Shown one piece after another: positions 8,063 through 14,826 of a stretch of DNA of 15,726 nucleotides (position 1 is its first letter; the number at the start of each line of letters is the position of its first letter). The position numbers and the translations under genes were made by a program. The notes beneath the pieces were generated by a model. The model did no database searches and was not told where the DNA came from. It saw only the letters and a program-made list of their open reading frames with translations. Origin of the DNA: Deltaproteobacteria bacterium (GTDB lineage: Bacteria; Myxococcota; Myxococcia; Myxococcales; Myxococcaceae); contig VGRA01000008.1 of NCBI GenBank assembly GCA_016875515.1, positions 1 through 15,726 of the forward strand, read 5' to 3'.

Positions 8063-8998
8063 TTAGGTGGGCAGCCCGAGCGCGAGCGCCACGCCCCACG
8101 CCCCGCACGCGGCAGACAGCGGGACGGTGAAGTTGTCGTCCACCCGCAGGCTCACCAACTCCGCCAGCGCGCCCGCGGCGCTGCCGGCGAGCGCCACCGC
8201 CAGCGCCTGCCGCGTCCCGTACGGGTAGCCCACCGAAAGCGCGGTGAAGGAAGCCGCCGTGGCCGCCGCGACGAACGAGAGCGTCCCCTCCAGCGTGCGG
8301 CCGTGCATCAGCTGGAGGCGGCCGAACCGCCGGCCGAGCACCGCCGCGGCCGGGTCGCCGAAGCCGAGCACCGCCACCCCCACCGTGCACAGCACCTTGG
8401 ACTGGGTGAGCGCCAGCAGCAGCAGCGCGGTGGCGTACCAGGTGGCGGAGTTGACCCGGTGGTGCTCGTGCGGGTGCGCGAACGGGCCGAAGATGCTGAA
8501 GAGGATGGCGCGCAGCCGCTTGCTCGTCCGGTTGGCAATTTCGGAGCCCCACCCGAACACCGCCCACGCCACGGCGAAGGCCAGCACCATCCACAGGGGC
8601 ATCTGCTGGATGCTGACCAGGCCCACCAGGGCAGAGCCCACGTGGAAGAGGTTCCGCTTGTAATTGGTGGGGCGCAGGCTGGGGACGTGGATGCGCTCGG
8701 TGCGCAGCCCCTTCGCCAGCTCAATGTAGCCGGGCAGAACATGGCCCTTGAACGCCAGCCACCGCTGCCGCAGCTCCGTGCCCGGGACGTCCAGCGCGTC
8801 AATTTCCTGCTTCAACGTGGCCGCCAGCGCGGCGAACCGCCCGCGGCGTTCCTCCATCTGCCGCTGCAGCTCCTGCAGGCGCGGGCGAAGCCGCCCCGCC
8901 ATCCCGTCCTCCCACCGGGCAGGGTCGATGTCGCTGAGCAGCCTGTGCAGCTGCAGGGCGAGGTCACGCGCCTCGAGGAGGTCGGCTGTCATGTGCAT
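8063..8998 (-). CDS. Membrane-bound dolichol/phytol kinase-like (CTP-dependent lipid kinase / cytidylyltransferase family)
   Basis: The 311-residue form starting at ATG 8998 is preferred because AGAGGGG lies 8 bases upstream; an in-frame extension to 9043 has no such site. Residues 1-105 form a charged helical region (LRPRLQELQRQMEERRGRF), probably a cytoplasmic coiled coil. From residue 110 there are about six membrane segments carrying the polyprenol-kinase motifs GFGD215PAAAVLGRRFG, HGRTLEGTLSF (232-242) and E280 with the later DDNFTVPLSA (287-296). Members (SEC59 dolichol kinase, VTE5 phytol kinase) phosphorylate lipid alcohols with CTP. The lipid substrate here is unknown. The gene lies 75 bp after aroDE and 1 bp before the OPA transporter. 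Confidence 0.82.
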   Translation of the reverse strand: MHMTADLLEARDLALQLHRLLSDIDPARWEDGMAGRLRPRLQELQRQMEERRGRFAALAATLKQEIDALDVPGTELRQRWLAFKGHVLPGYIELAKGLRTERIHVPSLRPTNYKRNLFHVGSALVGLVSIQQMPLWMVLAFAVAWAVFGWGSEIANRTSKRLRAILFSIFGPFAHPHEHHRVNSATWYATALLLLALTQSKVLCTVGVAVLGFGDPAAAVLGRRFGRLQLMHGRTLEGTLSFVAAATAASFTALSVGYPYGTRQALAVALAGSAAGALAELVSLRVDDNFTVPLSAACGAWGVALALGLPT

Positions 8999-9006
8999 CA
9001 CTGAAG

Positions 9007-9013
9007 CCCCTCT
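9007..9013 (-). promoter_or_regulatory. Ribosome binding site deciding the lipid-kinase start
   Basis: On the minus strand AGAGGGG stands 8 bases before ATG 8998. It is the only purine-rich Shine-Dalgarno-like site near the candidate starts and favours the 311-residue protein over the longer in-frame form. Confidence 0.55.
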
Positions 9014-9048
9014 GAGCCCCTGCAGGCAAGCTCCGCGGCGCACGCTGT

Positions 9049-9074
9049 GACGGCACCGTTACCGAACGGCCGTC
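9049..9074. terminator. Hairpin directly after aroDE (possible terminator or attenuator)
   Basis: GACGG and CCGTC form an outer 5-bp stem and CCGTT and AACGG an inner 5-bp stem around the loop ACCG, with a 2-base CA bulge. It begins at the last stop-codon base of aroDE on the minus strand. There is no U-tract, so intrinsic termination is uncertain; it may instead be an RNA-stability or processing hairpin separating aroDE from the kinase gene 75 bp further on. Confidence 0.4.
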
Positions 9075-10303
9075 TAGGCGCCAGCTCTCCACACCCTCCG
9101 CTGCGCCGCGGCCTGCGCCTCGAACCACGCCTCCCCCTGGTGCAGCACCGTCCCGCCACGTGAGGCCACCTGCGCTGCAATGGCCCTGCCCGGCTCGCCG
9201 TAGGCGATGACGGCCACCTGCGCGCCCTCCAGGCGAAGCCCCTCGGGCGGCGCCAGCTCCTCTGGCCAGGTCCAGATGCAGGTCCCCTCCACCCGGGTCC
9301 CGGCCAAATCTGCCCGCCGCCGCATCCGCAACACCACGCCCAGGCGGCCGGCCGCGGCTAGCAGGGCGGGCGCCACCCCTCCAGCGCCCAGCACCGTCAC
9401 CTCGCGCGCCGCCAGCGCGCGCAGGGTGGCCTCTGCCCCGTCCACGTCCGTGTTCGCCCCGCCCCATCCGGTCCCTTGCCGGTAGAGGGTGTTCACCGCG
9501 TCCATCCCCGCGCCCACCCGGGCGGCCACCGCCCGCTTGAACGGCCGCGTGACGGCGAAGCCGCGGTAGTGCGGGTGCAGGGCCTCCAGCAGCCCCGCCA
9601 CGTCCGCGTCCGGCGGGAGGTCAATCCGGTCGAATGGGGCACGGTGCACGGCGGGCGAGCGGGAGTGCCCGATGTGGGTGCCGAGGATGCCCAGCCGCGG
9701 CGTGCCCGCGGGGGCCGTGGCCGCCCGGCGCGCGTCTGCCAGCAGCCGCTGCCCCGCTGCCGCGGCCCAGTCCCCGTCCAGGGCGCAGTAGTCCAGCGCG
9801 TTGCGCTCGGCGAGCACCGCGCGGAAGGGCAGCGCCAGCGGCCCCGTGGCGAGCACCGTGGCGCCCACCCCCAGCCCCGCCTGCACCTCCAGCAGCCGCC
9901 ACCCGCCTGTGGGCGTCCCCAGCGGCTCCACGTGCTTGCGCGCCGCGCCCGCCTCTGCGCCCCGCCACAGCGCCACCGCCTCGTCCACGCCCAGCGGCCG
10001 CTCCGCGTGGAAGGACCGGAGCAGCCGGGACGCCTCTACCGGGGAGGGCTCCCCGAGCGGGATGTCCACCCAGCGCGCGGCGTCCACCCAGCTGCGGGCC
10101 AGCGGCCTGCCCCGCCGGGAAACAACGAGGGGCAGCCGCTGCGCGAGCGCAGCCGGGGCCACGTCCGCGTCCGCGTACAGGTCGTTGCGGAGCTCCAGCA
10201 GCGCCGCCCCGGCCGCGCGCGCCCGCTCGCCAAAGGCCTGCTGCCCGGCGGTGGACAGCCCGGGGGGCAGGGTGACGACGTGGGCGGCGGAAGGCGGGGA
10301 CAT
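9074..10303 (-). CDS. aroE: AroDE: shikimate dehydrogenase fused to a type I 3-dehydroquinate dehydratase-like domain
   Basis: This 409-residue protein has two parts. Residues 1-195 resemble type I dehydroquinase (3-dehydroquinate to 3-dehydroshikimate). E37-L-R39, H99 (SFHAER), candidate Schiff-base K123 (RKHVEP), R161 and Q185 (AAAGQ) align with known active-site residues. The EGG loop is missing, the SAPGQ loop has Ala for Ser, and the segment between the second and third strands is shortened. Residues 203-409 are shikimate dehydrogenase (3-dehydroshikimate to shikimate with NADPH): G-x-x-G...HSRSP (213-217), catalytic K256 (TRPFK), AVNTL (269-273), NTD286 and the nucleotide loop GAGGVA (306-311). 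The AroE half is confident; whether the AroD half is active is open. The gene diverges from aroC, with 31 bp between the starts. Confidence 0.9.
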   Translation of the reverse strand: MSPPSAAHVVTLPPGLSTAGQQAFGERARAAGAALLELRNDLYADADVAPAALAQRLPLVVSRRGRPLARSWVDAARWVDIPLGEPSPVEASRLLRSFHAERPLGVDEAVALWRGAEAGAARKHVEPLGTPTGGWRLLEVQAGLGVGATVLATGPLALPFRAVLAERNALDYCALDGDWAAAAGQRLLADARRAATAPAGTPRLGILGTHIGHSRSPAVHRAPFDRIDLPPDADVAGLLEALHPHYRGFAVTRPFKRAVAARVGAGMDAVNTLYRQGTGWGGANTDVDGAEATLRALAAREVTVLGAGGVAPALLAAAGRLGVVLRMRRRADLAGTRVEGTCIWTWPEELAPPEGLRLEGAQVAVIAYGEPGRAIAAQVASRGGTVLHQGEAWFEAQAAAQRRVWRAGA

Positions 10304-10334
10304 GTGCGGGGGGGATGTTATGCCTGCTGCCGGG

Positions 10335-11354
10335 ATGAATACCTTCGGAACGTTGTTCCGCCTCACCTCCTTCGGGGAGAGCCACGGCCCCGCGCTCGGC
10401 GCCGTGGTGGACGGCTGCCCGGCCGGCGTGCTGCTCACGGCGGAGGTGCTGCAGGCGGCGCTGGACCGCCGGCGCCCGGGACAGTCCGCGCTCACCACCG
10501 CGCGGGCAGAAGCAGACCGGGTGGAGTTGCTCTCCGGCGTGTACGAGGACAAGACGCTCGGGACCCCCATTGCCGCGCTGGTCCGCAACCAGGACGCGCG
10601 GTCCGCGGACTACGAGCGGCTGCGGCACGAGGACCGCCCCGGCCATGCCGACGCCGCGTGGCGCGCCCGCTTCAAGCACCGGGACCACCGGGGCGGCGGC
10701 CGCACCAGCGCGCGGGAGACGCTCTCGCGGGTTCTCGGTGGCGCCGTGGCCGAGGCGCTGCTGCGCCGCGAGCTGCCCCAGGTGCGGGTGGTGGGCTGGG
10801 TGTCCCAGGTGGGCGCCCTGAAGGCGCAGCACCCGGTATTGGGGCTCACCCGCGAGGCGGTGGACGGACACCCCACGCGCTGCCCGGACCCGGCCGCGGC
10901 CGCGCGCATGGAGGCGGACATCCTCGCGGCCAAGGAGGCGGGGGACTCGCTCGGGGGCACGGTGGACGTGCGCATCGAGGGGCTCCCGGTGGGGCTGGGG
11001 GAGCCGGTCTTCGGCAAGCTGAAGGCGCAGCTGGCCTCCGCGCTGGGCAGCGTCAACGCGGTGAGCGGCGTCACCTGGGGCGCGCACGACTTCGCGGACG
11101 CGGTGGCGCTCCCGGGCAGCGCCTTCCACGCGCGGCGGGACGTGTACGGCGGCATCCAGGGCGGCCTGTCCAGCGGCGAGCCGGTGCTGCTGCGCACCTG
11201 GTTCAAGCCTGTCTCGACGCTGGGGGCGCACGCGAAGGGCGGGCGGCACGACCCGTGCGTCCTCCCCCGCGCCGTCCCGGTGCTGGAGGCCATGGCGTCC
11301 CTGGTGCTGGCGGACGCGTGGCTCCACTTCCTCGCCTTTCCCCACCGCCCATGA
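10335..11354 (+). CDS. aroC: Chorismate synthase
   Basis: This 339-residue enzyme converts EPSP to chorismate, using reduced FMN, in the last shikimate-pathway step. The N-terminus MNTFGTLFRLTSFGESHG is canonical and holds catalytic His17. RRRPGQ (45-50), RPGH104AD, and HRDHRGGGRTSARET (115-129) are the substrate- and flavin-binding signatures, and GGIQGG and GGRHDPC occur near the C-terminus. It is slightly shorter than the usual roughly 360 residues. ATG 10335 is chosen because homologues start MNTFG; an in-frame ATG at 10320 (adding MPAAG) lies 5 bp after a seven-G run and cannot be excluded. Its stop overlaps the aroB start (ATGA). Confidence 0.96.
   Translation: MNTFGTLFRLTSFGESHGPALGAVVDGCPAGVLLTAEVLQAALDRRRPGQSALTTARAEADRVELLSGVYEDKTLGTPIAALVRNQDARSADYERLRHEDRPGHADAAWRARFKHRDHRGGGRTSARETLSRVLGGAVAEALLRRELPQVRVVGWVSQVGALKAQHPVLGLTREAVDGHPTRCPDPAAAARMEADILAAKEAGDSLGGTVDVRIEGLPVGLGEPVFGKLKAQLASALGSVNAVSGVTWGAHDFADAVALPGSAFHARRDVYGGIQGGLSSGEPVLLRTWFKPVSTLGAHAKGGRHDPCVLPRAVPVLEAMASLVLADAWLHFLAFPHRP
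10346..10360. promoter_or_regulatory. Inverted repeat at the aroDE/aroC divergent start region
   Basis: CGGAAC-GTT-GTTCCG is a perfect 6-bp inverted repeat with a 3-bp centre, just inside aroC. The gap between the two divergent genes is only 31 bp, so any shared operator would have to lie inside a coding end like this. It overlaps codons 4-9 of aroC and may be chance; no regulator can be named. Confidence 0.2.
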
Positions 11355-12397
11355 ACGCACCCGGCGCCTTCACCGCCCCCGCCGGCCGGTGGGGCCCTTT
11401 CGAGGAGCTGTGCCGGACGCTCCCGTCCGGCTGCTTCGTGCTGGTGGACGCGCGCGTGCTGCGCCTGCACCCCGCGGTGGGCCGCGCGCTGGCGCGCCGT
11501 GCACCCCTGGGAATGCTGGCCGTGAAGGCGGGCGAGGGGGCCAAGTCCTTCCGCACGCTGGAGAAGGTGCTCAGGGCCATGGCGGCGCTGCCCCGCGCGG
11601 GGACGCTGGTGGCAGTGGGAGGCGGGACGGTGGGGGACCTCGCCGCGGTGGCAGCGCACCTGCACCGGCGTGGAACGAACTTGCTGCACGTCCCCACCAC
11701 GCTGCTGGCCGCGGTGGACAGCTCGCTCGGCGGCAAGGGGGCGCTCAACCTGGAGGGGGCCAAGAACGCCGTGGGCGTCTTCCACTCCGCTGCCTCGTGC
11801 TGGCTGTGTCCGGAGCTGTTCGAGACGCTCTCTCCGGCCCAGCGGCGCGAGGGCCGCGTGGAGGCGTGGAAGATGGTGCTGACGCTCGCCGCGCCGCGCT
11901 GGGAGGCGTGGGCCGCTGCCGCCCCGTCGGACGAGGAGGCCATCCGCGAGGGGCGCGCGCTCAAGGCGGCGGTGTGCGCGGAGGACCCCTACGAGCGGCT
12001 CGGGCGCCGGGCGGTGCTCAACTTCGGCCACACCTTCGGCCACGTCCTGGAGTCGCACTCCGGCTACCGGCTGCGCCACGGCGAGGCGGTGGGGCTGGGG
12101 ATGCTCTGCGCGCTGGACGTGGGGCGCGCGCTGGCAGTCACGCCGGCGAAGGTGGCGCGCGAGGTGGAGGCGGTGCTCTTGCAGCGGGCCGAGGTGCAGG
12201 GCCGGGCGCAGCTGGCGCGCTGGCTGGGCAGCGCCCGGCAGGTGGGAAAGCTGCTCGCCGTGGACAAGAAGGCCGAGCGCCCCGGCGAGGTGCGCATGGT
12301 GCTGCTCGAGCGCCCCGGAGCCACGCGCGCAGTGGCCGTGCCGGCCGAGGCGTGGCGGCACCTGCTCCGGGCCTGGAAGGCGGGCAGGCGCCCGTGA
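11351..12397 (+). CDS. aroB: 3-dehydroquinate synthase
   Basis: This 348-residue NAD+- and zinc-dependent enzyme converts DAHP to 3-dehydroquinate in the cytoplasm. The glycine-rich NAD site VAVGGGTVGDLAA covers 87-99, and VPTTLLAAVDSSLGGKGALN (114-133) is the central family motif. The zinc ligands are Glu171 (GRVEAWK), His227 (NFGHTFGH) and His243 (LRHGEAVGLGM); catalytic lysines occur at K129 and K174. The start ATG overlaps the aroC stop by 4 bp and its own stop overlaps the GTG start of aroA, so the three genes are translationally coupled. The N-terminal part before residue 55 is somewhat shortened. Confidence 0.96.
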   Translation: MNAPGAFTAPAGRWGPFEELCRTLPSGCFVLVDARVLRLHPAVGRALARRAPLGMLAVKAGEGAKSFRTLEKVLRAMAALPRAGTLVAVGGGTVGDLAAVAAHLHRRGTNLLHVPTTLLAAVDSSLGGKGALNLEGAKNAVGVFHSAASCWLCPELFETLSPAQRREGRVEAWKMVLTLAAPRWEAWAAAAPSDEEAIREGRALKAAVCAEDPYERLGRRAVLNFGHTFGHVLESHSGYRLRHGEAVGLGMLCALDVGRALAVTPAKVAREVEAVLLQRAEVQGRAQLARWLGSARQVGKLLAVDKKAERPGEVRMVLLERPGATRAVAVPAEAWRHLLRAWKAGRRP

Positions 12398-13665
12398 CCG
12401 GCGCCGTCACCGTGACGCCCGGGCCGCTGCGCCCGGTGCGGCTCGTCCCGCCACCGTCCAAGTCCGATGCACAGCGGGCGCTGGTGCTCTCCCACGTGCT
12501 GGACCAGCCCGCCCTGCGCGCGTTCGCGGAGGACGGAGAACCGCGGCCCACCGACGTGCAGGTGATGGCTGCGGGCCTCTCCGCGCTGCGCCGCGCGGCC
12601 TCCACGGGCGAGGCGGTGGAGGTGGACTGCCGAGACGGCGGGGCCCCCTTCCGGCTGCTGCTGGGCCAGGCGGCGGTGACGCCCGGGGCCCGCGTCTGCT
12701 TCACCGGTACCCCGCGGCTCGGCGAGCGGCCCCACGGCGCGCTCGTCCAGGCGCTCCGGGACGCGCTCGGCCCCTCGGGGCTGCACCTCGAGCAGGGCAA
12801 CCCGTGGCCGCTCTCCGTGCTCGGTGCCGCGCAGGCTGCGCCCGTGCCCGTCCTGCGGGTGGACGCCCGCGGGAGCAGCCAGTTCCCCAGCAGCCTCCTG
12901 CTCGCCGCGGCGGCGCTGGTGCTGCGCGAGCGCAGGCCATGGACGGTGTCCCTCGCAGGTGGGCTCGCGAGCGCGGGCTACCTGGAGCTCACTGTCCACT
13001 GGCTCCGCCGGTGTGGCTTCCTCGTGAGCAAAGGGGAAGGGCGCTGGACGGTGGAGGGCCACGCCCCTCCGGCCGCGTGGCCTGCCGTCCCCGGGGACTG
13101 GTCCTCGCTCGGCTACCTGCTGCTGCTCGCGTGGCGCAGTGGGGGCCGGGCCGCGCGGGTGGACCTGCAGGCGCCCCATCCAGACCGGGCCGTGGTGCGC
13201 GTGCTGCGCGGGCTGGGGCTCCGCGTGGAGGTGGACCCGCAGGGCGAGGCCACCGTGCAAGGACGTGCAACGTCCGGACTGGACGCGGACGGCGCGGAGT
13301 GCCCGGACCTCCTGCCCACGCTGGGGGCGCTCGCCTGCGTGCTGCCGGGACCCAGCACGCTGCGGCACGTCTCCATCCTGCGGGCCAAGGAGAGCGACCG
13401 GCTGGAGGCGCTCTCGGACCTGGTGCGCGCCGCGGGGGGTACGCCCGTGCTCGAGGGGGACACGCTGCACGTGGTGCCGCCAGAGGCGGTCCGCCCCTTC
13501 GCGTTCGACGCGCGCGGGGACCACCGCATGGCCATGTCCGCGGCCACGCTCGCGGTGCTGGGCGGCGTGGAGGTGGAGCTCCGCGCGGCGCACGGTGTGG
13601 ACAAGAGCTTCCCCGGTTTCTTCGCGCAGCTGGCGGGGCTGGGCTGCGCGATGCGCGGACCCTGA
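12394..13665 (+). CDS. aroA: 5-enolpyruvylshikimate-3-phosphate synthase
   Basis: This 423-residue enzyme joins phosphoenolpyruvate to shikimate-3-phosphate. Visible motifs are PPS-K23-S-D-A-Q-R28 (shikimate-3-phosphate site), DGGAPFR87 (PEP loop, canonical NAGTAMR in E. coli), SSQFPSSLLLAA (161-172), DWSSLGY (235-241), catalytic D305 (ECPDLLPTL), RAKE333SDR336L, GDHRMAM (375-381) and DKSFPGFF (403-410). Within the PEP loop, Gly96 of E. coli is kept as Gly83, but Thr97 is Ala and Ala98 is Pro. It starts at GTG, overlapping the aroB stop by 4 bp, and is the last gene of the operon. The next gene comes in from the opposite strand. Confidence 0.95.
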   Translation: MTGAVTVTPGPLRPVRLVPPPSKSDAQRALVLSHVLDQPALRAFAEDGEPRPTDVQVMAAGLSALRRAASTGEAVEVDCRDGGAPFRLLLGQAAVTPGARVCFTGTPRLGERPHGALVQALRDALGPSGLHLEQGNPWPLSVLGAAQAAPVPVLRVDARGSSQFPSSLLLAAAALVLRERRPWTVSLAGGLASAGYLELTVHWLRRCGFLVSKGEGRWTVEGHAPPAAWPAVPGDWSSLGYLLLLAWRSGGRAARVDLQAPHPDRAVVRVLRGLGLRVEVDPQGEATVQGRATSGLDADGAECPDLLPTLGALACVLPGPSTLRHVSILRAKESDRLEALSDLVRAAGGTPVLEGDTLHVVPPEAVRPFAFDARGDHRMAMSAATLAVLGGVEVELRAAHGVDKSFPGFFAQLAGLGCAMRGP

Positions 13666-14400
13666 GGGGCAGCTGCCGCCCCGCAATGCCCGCGCAGGCA
13701 CGCTCCGTGAGCGCCCCGGCTGCGGCAGCCGGTCCTCGTTCCGCTGGTCCATGGGTGAGGTGCCCATCCCGCTCGGAGGCGTGGCGGTGGAGTCCTGCTC
13801 CTTCGTGGGGTCCACCCGGCCAGACCCGCCCATCCCGGCGTCGTCCCCCGTCCCGCCCACGCCGCGCTTCTGCGCGCCCGCCATGGGGTAGGTCCGCAGC
13901 GCCTCCATCTTCCACTCGCGCCCCCGCTTTGAGGTCACGGCGGTGGCGTGGGACTGCGACGGGATGGCCTGCGCTCCGGACTCGACGCCGGACATCAGCC
14001 CCGCCATGTCCACGGCGGCGAACGTGTCCGACAGCGTCCGGACGGAGGTGACCGTCAGCTGGATGCGCGCGTCCTTCATCATCCCCGCGTGCTCCTCCTG
14101 AATCACCTGCTGGATGTTGGACTTGCCCGTGGCCGCTTCACCCTGGAGGTCCAGGTACGTGGCGTCCTCGGTGAACTGGTTCGCCATCTTTCGAACGTCG
14201 TGCGCGCTGAAGGCCTGCTCGAACTCCCGCGCCCGCTGCTCGATGTCACTGCGCACCTTCTGCGGGGCCTTGTTCCGGGAGGTGATGTTCCTCTCCAGCC
14301 GGGGCAGTTGCTGCTTCTCCGCGGGCTCGGGGTTGGCCTGTGCCCACGCGCCACCGGCCGCGAGCGCCACCGCGCACGTCCATGCCTTGAAGCGGTTCAT
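13666..14400 (-). CDS. Secreted NTF2/SnoaL-like (SgcJ/EcaC-type) protein; no credible stop codon
   Basis: The start at ATG 14400 is strong: AAGGAGG lies 8 bp upstream. Residues 1-22 are a signal peptide (MNRFKAWTCAVALAAGGAWAQ), followed by a Pro/charged linker. Residues 52-172 fit the SnoaL-like/NTF2 fold of the SgcJ/EcaC kind: IEQRAREFEQAFSAHDVRKM, FTEDATYLD, GKSNIQQV, the later beta strands, and REWKMEALRTYP. No catalytic role can be assigned; such domains bind small ligands or are structural. Residues 175-228 form a Gly/Pro/Asp-rich tail. The frame then runs with no stop through the hairpin and antisense through aroA to 12064. The end given here is only the aroA boundary, not a real stop. 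The gene diverges from the lipoprotein gene. Confidence 0.7.
13716..13732. terminator. Perfect hairpin after aroA (probable terminator)
   Basis: CCGGCTG-CGG-CAGCCGG is a 7-bp perfect stem with a 3-base loop, 50 bp after the aroA stop, followed on the plus strand by TCCTCGTT. A second possible stem, GGGGC/GCCCC (13666-13682), directly follows the stop. Both lie inside the open frame of the opposing NTF2-like gene, so this hairpin may serve both converging transcripts. The U-tract is poor, as is usual at this GC content. Confidence 0.45.
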
Positions 14401-14408
14401 CACGGGTG

Positions 14409-14415
14409 CCTCCTT
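14409..14415 (-). promoter_or_regulatory. Strong Shine-Dalgarno site for the NTF2-like gene
   Basis: On the minus strand AAGGAGG precedes ATG 14400 by 8 bases. It is a full anti-16S match, the best in the window, and fixes the start of the signal-peptide-bearing protein. Confidence 0.75.
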
Positions 14416-14529
14416 CTGCCCAGCGGAACGGGTTGAGGTGCCGGGTGCGCTGCGGCTGGGCCCCCACTCCGGCGGCCGGCGTGATGACGGTTGGGCCGGT
14501 GTGAGGCGGGCAGTCCAACTGCGTGGGCG

Positions 14530-14540
14530 AAGGGAAGGGG
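14530..14540 (+). promoter_or_regulatory. Shine-Dalgarno site for the small lipoprotein
   Basis: AAGGGAAGGGG ends 4 bases before ATG 14545. It supports that start rather than the in-frame ATG at 14491, and places the hydrophobic signal segment at the N-terminus. Confidence 0.6.
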
Positions 14541-14544
14541 CCAC

Positions 14545-14826
14545 ATGAAGCGAGGCGTGACGCGTGGGCTGCTGTGGACGGGGGTGACGTTGGCGACGGT
14601 GGGCCTGGCAGCCTGCAAGTCCGCCAACCAGCAGGGCGGCACGGGCGGCAGCGGGCAGCAGCGGGCAGCAGCCGCACGCTTCACGGCAGGAGCGGGGGCG
14701 CCCGGTCACCTGGTGGGCCGGGCGCCTCCGCCGTTTCCAGGGGGCGCGTGGCCGCCTGCGGAGAGACCAGGTCCCGCCGCAGCCCCGCTCCCACCCAGGC
14801 AGACCCCAGGCCGCGCCCGGTGTTGA
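14545..14826 (+). CDS. Small predicted lipoprotein, 3' end probably altered
   Basis: The 93-residue frame starts MKRGVTRGLLWTGVTLATVG and continues LAAC24KS: two basic residues, a hydrophobic stretch and a lipobox (V-G-L-A-A-C), so Cys24 should be lipidated and the protein anchored in the membrane. The first residues after Cys24 (KSANQQGGTGGSGQQ) are typical of a flexible small lipoprotein. After residue 39 the composition changes to Ala/Pro/Arg-rich sequence without pattern. It crosses a 10-bp tandem duplication (14651-14670) and a strong hairpin (14697-14726), which suggests that the natural stop was lost or lies elsewhere. No function can be named. Confidence 0.6.
   Translation: MKRGVTRGLLWTGVTLATVGLAACKSANQQGGTGGSGQQRAAAARFTAGAGAPGHLVGRAPPPFPGGAWPPAERPGPAAAPLPPRQTPGRARC
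14651..14670. repeat. Two tandem copies of a 10-bp unit
   Basis: GCGGGCAGCA occurs twice, exactly and head to tail, preceded by the near-copy ACGGGCGGCA at 14641-14650. The unit is not a multiple of three, so a gain or loss shifts the reading frame of the lipoprotein in which it lies. Confidence 0.8.

Larger units (their letters stand above)
14401..14544. promoter_or_regulatory. Divergent intergenic region of the NTF2-like and lipoprotein genes
   Basis: This 144-bp gap must hold promoters for both divergent genes. A GGAAC element (14425-14429, plus) and TTGGAC (minus, near 14513-14518) resemble -35 boxes, but no matching -10 box was found at proper spacing, so no promoter is called with confidence. 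Confidence 0.3.

Noticed and set aside
4207..8130. A 1307-codon plus-strand open frame
   Set aside because: It is antisense to four recognised genes, with His/Arg/Pro-rich low-complexity translation and no domain; a GC artefact.
8999..9043. N-terminal extension of the lipid kinase to ATG 9043
   Set aside because: No ribosome binding site and no family-like sequence; the start at 8998 has AGAGGGG at proper spacing.
12064..14400. A 778-residue protein formed by the full minus frame of the NTF2-like gene
   Set aside because: The part beyond about 13716 is antisense to aroA and aroB, whose identity is certain, and shows no protein pattern; treated as a missing stop instead.
14401..14544. Sigma-54-like element TGGCCC...CTTCG on the minus strand
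   Set aside because: It lacks the invariant GC of the -12 element; not supported as a promoter.
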